Assembly (NCBI GenBank): GCA_040217795.1
Contig: JBEHWK010000015.1
Span: 1 to 35,644 of the forward strand
Length of the DNA stretch: 35,644 nucleotides
Direction of reading: 5' to 3'
From: Clostridium_T sp040217795
GTDB lineage: Bacteria; Bacillota; Clostridia; Clostridiales; Clostridiaceae
The notes under the pieces are model-generated. The model was not told where the DNA came from. It made no database searches and worked only from the letters and a program-made list of their open reading frames with translations. This document shows, one piece after another, positions 31,454 to 35,644 of the stretch (the first letter of the stretch is position 1; each line of letters starts with the position of its first letter). A program made the translations under genes and the position numbers.

Positions 31454-32341
31454 TTAAAGTTTTTTCCCGATGGTTTCTCCCATTAAAACCTTTGTTTCAT
31501 GTCCAAGGGATGTCTGTTCTGTTATATCTGTATCTATTTTAACAGTATCTTTCTTAAAAAATAGTATTGTGGTGGATCCGCCAAATTTGAAGTATCCTTT
31601 TTCATCACCCTTCTTTACAGCTTTTCCCGGTGTGTAAGTCTGAATTATAGTGCCTACACATGTTGCACCTACTTCAACATGAATTATTTCTCCAAAGTTT
31701 TCTGACTTAAAAATACTCCATTCCCGTTTGTTCTGACAGAACAACTTTGGAATGTTCTTTAAAGCTATGGGATTTACGGAATAATAACTTCCATTAATTT
31801 TTGTTGTTTCTGAACATATTCCGTTATCTGTAAAGTGAAACCTGTGGTAATCAGTAGGGCATAATCTCAATATTAAACAGGTGCCGCCGTCATATTCTTC
31901 AGCAACCTTTTCATTTAGAATCAGTTCCTTAAGAGAATAGGTAAGACCTTTAACTTGAACAAGATTGTCCATATTTATGTTTTCAAAAGCGCTTAATCTC
32001 CCATCGCCAGGTGATACAAGCATATATGGATTTTTATCTACAGGTCTTGCTGTTTCATTTAGTTCCCTTATGAAAAAGTCATTGAAACATGTAAACTCTT
32101 CAGGTTTTTTCTTGCATATAGACATATCTATTTTGAAGTCTTTAATAAAATCAGGAATCTTTTTAATGCTTCCTCTGCGGTCACAATGTGCCCCATACAG
32201 CTTTGAAAAAAGCTTTTTCTTAATCAGTAGTTCAGTAATGCTTTTTCCTGCAGGAGAGCTGTAAGACCACTCTATATACTTTTTACCTGCAACATTTTCT
32301 TCTTCATATTCTTTAGTTTTTCTATTGTAAATTTTAATCAT
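31454..32341 (-). CDS. psd: Phosphatidylserine decarboxylase proenzyme
   Basis: 295 aa from ATG 32341 (GCGAGG 10 bp upstream on its strand; a GTG at 32350 overlaps that site). The self-cleavage motif is GGST in YFKFGGSTTILFF: cleavage before Ser256 gives a ~40-residue alpha chain with the N-terminal pyruvoyl cofactor. DYHRFHFTDNG and VEVGATCVGTI carry the conserved His and the strand of class II (Clostridial) Psd. It decarboxylates phosphatidylserine to phosphatidylethanolamine at the membrane. No pssA is beside it; it is a single gene divergent from the DUF4003 gene. Confidence 0.95.
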   Translation of the reverse strand: MIKIYNRKTKEYEEENVAGKKYIEWSYSSPAGKSITELLIKKKLFSKLYGAHCDRRGSIKKIPDFIKDFKIDMSICKKKPEEFTCFNDFFIRELNETARPVDKNPYMLVSPGDGRLSAFENINMDNLVQVKGLTYSLKELILNEKVAEEYDGGTCLILRLCPTDYHRFHFTDNGICSETTKINGSYYSVNPIALKNIPKLFCQNKREWSIFKSENFGEIIHVEVGATCVGTIIQTYTPGKAVKKGDEKGYFKFGGSTTILFFKKDTVKIDTDITEQTSLGHETKVLMGETIGKKL

Positions 32342-32511
32342 TAAGTGCACCCTCGCTTAAAAAATAATTACTGAATTTAATTTTAGCATAATAAAGGTTA
32401 AATATTAATAATCAGGTTAATATTATTTTGAAATACCAGCTTCGAAATGCAATTTTTGCAACTCAAAATATAAGATTTTCAGTATATACTATTTGGTTAA
32501 GCATGTAAATA

Positions 32512-32540
32512 TTGACAATTACAAATCGAAGAAGTACTAT
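32512..32540 (+). promoter_or_regulatory. Probable promoter of the DUF4003 gene
   Basis: TTGACA (32512-32517), a 17-bp spacer and TACTAT (32535-32540), 47 bp upstream of the start. Confidence 0.5.
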
Positions 32541-32587
32541 GAATTTATATAGAGTATTAATTTTGGAATTAATTTGAGGTGTTTTTT

Positions 32588-33574
32588 ATGATGGAAGGAT
32601 TAAGTAAGAAAATACAGCTCTTGACTGATAATTACCATGAAGTGAAGAAGGAATTCAGATGGGACATGTCAATACTTAATCATTTTCTGGCATTAAGCTA
32701 TGCTGCTAAAGGAAAGAGAATAGATGCAGAAAAAATAAGGGAAATAAAAAGCTATATAAAGGATAAGACAGGACCCTTTTCCGTATTCAGAGGAAATAAC
32801 CTATCAATTATGTCACTTTTTCTTTCTTTTGAGGATGATTATAAAATATTTTTTACTGAAATTCAGGAACTGGTGGAAAAGCTTAAATATGAAAAAATAT
32901 CCTCCTATCAATTCAGTCCTATGATAGCATATACTTTTGTAAAAAACTCAAGTTATGATAACAGGGAAGAAAAAATAGCCAGAGCAAAATTGTTTTATAA
33001 AAACATGAAGCAAAGACATATGTTCCTGACATCCAAGGATGATTATGTATATGCAGCTTTATTGGGCTGCACTGATTTGGATGTGGAAGAAACATGCAGA
33101 AGAATAGAATATATATATGAGAAATTAAACAGCATGGGATATAGCATAGGCAACGGGCTACAAACTGTTTCACATGTTTTAGCCTTAAGTGATGACTTTG
33201 ACTTCAGGATAAAGCTTTTTGACCAGATTGCAGGTGAATTGAAAAAGCATAATATTAATATAAGGAGTTACAGCTGGCCTTTCATGGCTGTTATGGCCCT
33301 GGTTTCGGATGAAGCCTCAGAAATATGCAGTCAGGCGGCAGAAGTATACTTTATACTTAAAAATACAAGTGGATATGGAAGTTTTATGATGCAGGGCTAT
33401 ATAAGGACAATAATAAGCTGTGCATTGGCTGCAAGTTTATATATCCCTGAAGATAATAAATTGGTTAGTATTTCAACTGGTTTATCAATGCAATTAATTG
33501 CTGTGGCCCAACAGCAGGCAATGATAGCAGCTGCCTCAGCAGCAGCGGCTTCTTCCGGAGCTTCAGGTTCATAA
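32588..33574 (+). CDS. DUF4003 family protein
   Basis: 328 aa from ATG 32588 with GAGGTG 6 bp upstream. A soluble, all-helical-looking protein with the layout of DUF4003 (LNHFLALSYAAKGK, RGNNLSIMSLFLSFEDD, YVYAALLGC, WPFMAVMALVS). The function is unknown. The last ~25 residues are almost only Ala, Ser and Gly after AVAQQQAM, a low-complexity tail. No operon partner; the next item is a tRNA. Confidence 0.82.
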   Translation: MMEGLSKKIQLLTDNYHEVKKEFRWDMSILNHFLALSYAAKGKRIDAEKIREIKSYIKDKTGPFSVFRGNNLSIMSLFLSFEDDYKIFFTEIQELVEKLKYEKISSYQFSPMIAYTFVKNSSYDNREEKIARAKLFYKNMKQRHMFLTSKDDYVYAALLGCTDLDVEETCRRIEYIYEKLNSMGYSIGNGLQTVSHVLALSDDFDFRIKLFDQIAGELKKHNINIRSYSWPFMAVMALVSDEASEICSQAAEVYFILKNTSGYGSFMMQGYIRTIISCALAASLYIPEDNKLVSISTGLSMQLIAVAQQQAMIAAASAAAASSGASGS

Positions 33575-33610
33575 TAAACTGTTGGATGTAAAAGAAATAT
33601 AATATGTAAG

Positions 33611-33639
33611 TTGACAGGAACCATATAATGTATTAAAAT
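33611..33639 (+). promoter_or_regulatory. Promoter of tRNA-Arg(CCT)
   Basis: TTGACA (33611-33616) with TAAAAT (33634-33639) at 17 bp. A TATAAT at 33624 is too close to use this -35. Confidence 0.5.
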
Positions 33640-33694
33640 TTAATAGTGAATTTTATACAGTATAAAGTATAAGTTCAACTATTAATTTATACAT

Positions 33695-33769
33695 GCCTTC
33701 GTAGTTAAATGGATATAACAGTCCCCTCCTAAGGGACAGTTGTGGGTTCGATTCCCGCCGAGGGTACCA
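33695..33769 (+). tRNA. tRNA-Arg (CCT), attachment-site tRNA
   Basis: 75 nt: acceptor GCCTTCG with CGAGGGT (two wobbles), anticodon stem GTCCC/GGGAC around CTCCTAA giving CCT, T-arm GTGGGTTCGATTCCCGC, encoded CCA. A tyrosine integrase gene faces it 113 bp downstream, the usual picture of an element inserted in the 3' end of a tRNA. Confidence 0.95.
33740..33769 (+). other. Probable attL core within the tRNA 3' end
   Basis: Integrases of this type usually recombine in the T-arm/acceptor part of the tRNA, leaving a copy at each end of the element. Only one copy is in the window, so the core limits are inferred from the tRNA and integrase placement. Confidence 0.5.
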
Positions 33770-33785
33770 TATATAATGGTGGAAT

Positions 33786-33816
33786 GGCTTAACCACTAGG
33801 GTTAGGCCGTTTTTAT
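33786..33816 (+). terminator. Terminator after tRNA-Arg(CCT)
   Basis: GGCTTAACC (33786-33794) and GGTTAGGCC (33800-33808) pair over 9 bp with one wobble around ACTAG, then GTTTTTATTT. This is probably element-derived sequence if attL is in the tRNA. Confidence 0.8.
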
Positions 33817-33826
33817 TTATCAAAAA

Positions 33827-33884
33827 AGTGACCAAAAGGTGACCGAAATTCCTAAAGAGGTTTTAAGGTGACTATATGGTCACT
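33827..33884. repeat. GTGACC heptamer repeats between tRNA and integrase (candidate integrase arm sites)
   Basis: AGTGACC at 33827-33833, GGTGACC at 33838-33844 (11 bp on, one helical turn), GGTGACT at 33867-33873 and an inverted AGTGACC at 33884-33878. The last two form a hairpin (GTGAC 33868-33872 / GTCAC 33879-33883) touching the integrase stop, which may also end its mRNA. Repeated heptamers beside an attachment site are typical of arm-type integrase sites. Confidence 0.55.
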
Positions 33885-35031
33885 ATTTTTTAAATATATT
33901 ATCAAGCAGTGCAGCAGTATTATCTCTCATTTCTGACATTACATGAGCGTAAGTATCCAGGGTTGTATTTATATCTTTATGGCCCAACCTTTCAGACACA
34001 ACTTTAATATTTTCACCATTATATATTAATAATGTGGCGTGTGTGTGTCTTAGGGCATGGAAAGTTATCTGTTTCAGCTGCATATAATTAGACCAATCTT
34101 TATCAGGTTTTGCAGCTTTTTTATCTTCAATGGAATCCTTATATTTTTGAATCTTTTTAGTAAATTCCATGGATAAGTTACGAGGGTTACACATGGATCC
34201 TTCTCTGTTTGGAATCACAAAGTCATTATCATTTTTCTTTCCTTTGATAGCTTGTAAGTGGTCCAGTAATATAGTTGGTAAGCTTATACGCCTGAAGCTT
34301 CTGTCAGTTTTTAAAATATCTGAAATCACTAATTTCTTTTCTATCTTATCTATGATTACCTGGCTATTTACAGTTAAGTATCCATCTTCAAAATTAATAT
34401 CTTTCCATTTTAAGCCGCACAACTCTCCAATCCTTAACCCGGTAATCACTTCAATAAATATTGGATCATATAAATAGGTGCCCTTTATTTCATCCAGGAA
34501 GTAATCTATCTCTTCTTTTGTCCAGAACTCAATTTTTGGTTTTTCAGCTTTAATTTTCTCAATATCTGTCGGAATCACGTATATTAATTTATTCTTTTTA
34601 GCGTATTTAAAACAATTATTGAGGGTTTCCATTATTTTTTTAACACTGGAAGGCTTCAAACCCTCGTTTATAAGACCATTGTAGAAATCTTGAATCATTA
34701 TATTGGTTATTTTAGATAGCTTGTAAGAGCCTAATTTAGGGATTATATGTGTTTCTATCCTGGACTTATAATTTGCCCTGGTATTAATGCCGAGGGTATT
34801 TGTTTTATGTTCCTCAAACCATTTGTTTATGAAGTCTTTAAAAATTACATTGCTTTCAGTTGGAGCAATATATCCCCTGTTTTTTTTAGCCAGGACTTCA
34901 ACAGCAAACTTTTCAGCTTCCTTTTTTGTCTTAAATCCCTGCTTTATAACTCTCTTCCTTTTTCCATCCTCATATCCTAAAGGTACAACAACTTTCCAGT
35001 TATATTTGCTTAATTGAGTATAACTTGCCAT
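33883..35031 (-). CDS. Site-specific tyrosine recombinase (integrase)
   Basis: 382 aa from ATG 35031, which has AAGGAGGT 6 bp upstream on its strand; an earlier ATG at 35055 has no site. The N-terminal ~60 residues are an arm-type DNA-binding domain (NWKVVVPLGYEDGKRKR, GFKTKKEAEKFA). Residues ~60-165 are the SAM-like core-binding domain. The catalytic domain shows the Arg of GLRIGELCGLKW, H-x-x-R in HALRHTHATLL, the second His in RLGHKDINTTL and Tyr in LDTYAHV. It integrates and excises a prophage or ICE. Its stop faces tRNA-Arg(CCT), placing attL there. Base composition is like its neighbours. Confidence 0.95.
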   Translation of the reverse strand: MASYTQLSKYNWKVVVPLGYEDGKRKRVIKQGFKTKKEAEKFAVEVLAKKNRGYIAPTESNVIFKDFINKWFEEHKTNTLGINTRANYKSRIETHIIPKLGSYKLSKITNIMIQDFYNGLINEGLKPSSVKKIMETLNNCFKYAKKNKLIYVIPTDIEKIKAEKPKIEFWTKEEIDYFLDEIKGTYLYDPIFIEVITGLRIGELCGLKWKDINFEDGYLTVNSQVIIDKIEKKLVISDILKTDRSFRRISLPTILLDHLQAIKGKKNDNDFVIPNREGSMCNPRNLSMEFTKKIQKYKDSIEDKKAAKPDKDWSNYMQLKQITFHALRHTHATLLIYNGENIKVVSERLGHKDINTTLDTYAHVMSEMRDNTAALLDNIFKK

Positions 35032-35087
35032 GAGATTACCTCCTTTCAAATTCATTCTTCATTCATGACGAATGGGTGTAGTTATTA

Positions 35088-35132
35088 ATTGGCTGCCGTC
35101 GTGAATTACGACCACAGATTCCTATTGGCTGC
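35088..35132 (+). repeat. ATTGGCTGC direct repeat
   Basis: ATTGGCTGC at 35088-35096 and again at 35124-35132, 36 bp apart, with the GTCGT/ACGAC hairpin between them. Confidence 0.6.
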
Positions 35133-35136
35133 TAGT

Positions 35137-35372
35137 AATTTTACACTAAGAGCTTATTGAGCTGTGTGGAATTTTGTACACATAGCTTTTTATGGTCCAT
35201 TACTTCGAGTTTTTAATCGCACCAATATTGATTGGAGTATTTATACTAAACAATGCACTAACCACTATTTGGTAGAAGGTTAAATTATTGTTGTGAATTT
35301 TTACTCACACCAATATGATTAATGATCCTGAAATCTGAAAATTGAGCTCTCCGAAATTTTACTCTAAGAGCT
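35137..35372 (+). repeat. 18-bp direct repeat in the hairpin region
   Basis: AATTTTACACTAAGAGCT (35137-35154) and AATTTTACTCTAAGAGCT (35355-35372) match at 17 of 18 positions, 218 bp apart. In both, a further GAGCT follows within ten bases. Confidence 0.75.
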
Positions 35373-35644
35373 ATGTTCGAGCTTTTACTCGATGATCTAT
35401 TCCCCAGATGTGGGGAAATCAACCAACCTTCTCAAAAATAAGTAAGTTGAAGAAAGAAAAAATCCCTTTTTCAAAATATTGTCCGTTCCGGACAACTGTT
35501 TGTAGTTGGCAGCGAAAAAGTTCTCCGCCAAAATATTTTGGACACTAAGAAATCAGGTTAAAGGAATATTCCCGGCACCTTCAACATGATGTCATACCCT
35601 CCAATTTGTCGGATATAAAAGAGAAGTTACCAACTATAGCAGGT

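Larger units (their letters stand above)
35060..35644. other. Hairpin-rich non-coding region upstream of the integrase
   Basis: About 585 bp to the window end with no convincing ORF on either strand. It is packed with short self-complementary units: 35060-35074, 35098-35112, 35133-35148, 35160-35187 (9-bp arms), 35222-35235, 35236-35247, 35287-35314, 35345-35372, 35377-35392, 35400-35417 (TTCCCC/GGGGAA), 35479-35495 (TTGTCCG/CGGACAA) and the palindrome CCAAAATATTTTGG at 35528-35541. Several have an AATTTTAC-like loop and unrelated arms. Possible roles are arm/excision sites, an operator array, a transfer origin, or a structured RNA. I cannot choose between them. Confidence 0.6.

Noticed and set aside
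33611..33629. TTGACA with TATAAT before tRNA-Arg(CCT)
   Set aside because: The spacer is only 7 bp; the TAAAAT at 17 bp was used instead.
33653..33835. 60-codon minus-strand open frame over tRNA-Arg(CCT)
   Set aside because: It lies over the tRNA and its terminator and has no ribosome site.
35060..35644. CRISPR array or toxin-antitoxin RNA repeats as an explanation of the hairpin region
   Set aside because: No regularly spaced identical repeats with unique spacers, and no near-identical tandem ~36-nt units; only short imperfect repeats.

Overview
The window reads as the chromosome of a low-GC, saccharolytic Clostridium (Clostridiaceae, sensu stricto type). The reasons are the strong A+T bias, Clostridium-like codon use, strong Shine-Dalgarno sites, CCA-encoded tRNA genes, a Firmicute T-box on serS, AddAB instead of RecBCD, RpiR/GntR-regulated PTS operons and a DUF6465 protein. 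I cannot name the species from the sequence alone.

Layout. 1-535: the end of an rRNA operon (23S 3' end, 5S, a CAT-anticodon tRNA, tRNA-Ala) closed by a terminator; a consensus promoter sits in the 23S-5S spacer. 700-3412: a tight four-gene run (HD-domain protein, NiaR niacin-responsive repressor, a divergent GlpA-like flavoprotein with a BFD-type iron-sulfur domain, an N-terminally short DUF1667 protein). 3422-5053: serS under a serine T-box. 5173-9672: an alpha-glucoside (maltose-type) PTS operon with EIICB, a GH4 6-phospho-alpha-glucosidase, a free EIIA-Glc and an RpiR regulator. 9684-10333: two successive copies of a tRNA-Ser(TGA)/tRNA-Ser(GCT) pair, each copy with its own promoter and terminator. 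10327-10541: a repeat-bounded structured non-coding element, then a GNAT acetyltransferase. 11190-15267: a trehalose operon (treP-treA-treR) with a twin-operator promoter.

15312-22500: addB-addA recombination helicase-nuclease. 22542-25162 (minus): CCA-adding enzyme and a membrane-anchored L,D-transpeptidase. 25299-28256: two tandem DUF1189 membrane proteins and peptidase T. 28272-30021: a Lys/Ala-rich DUF6465 protein, an orphan soluble histidine kinase and tRNA-Arg(ACG). 30430-33574: fructokinase, phosphatidylserine decarboxylase and a DUF4003 protein.

33695-35644: tRNA-Arg(CCT) followed by an inward-reading tyrosine integrase. This is the left end of an integrated element (prophage or ICE) that runs out of the window. 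Beyond the integrase is about 590 bp with no convincing ORF but at least nine short hairpins, several sharing an AATTTTAC-like loop with unrelated self-complementary arms, plus an 18-bp direct repeat. This is the least explained stretch of the window.

How the parts fit: sugar uptake is the main theme. Both PTS permeases lack an EIIA domain, so the single EIIA-Glc gene may serve both. Both promoters carry a TGAAAACG half-site compatible with CcpA (cre). Phosphodisaccharides are cleaved inside the cell by the GH4 enzyme and TreA. I found no complete novel defence or biosynthetic system; the main candidates for new biology are the hairpin array, the structured element next to the tRNA-Ser genes and the reduced NiaR-linked flavoprotein cluster.
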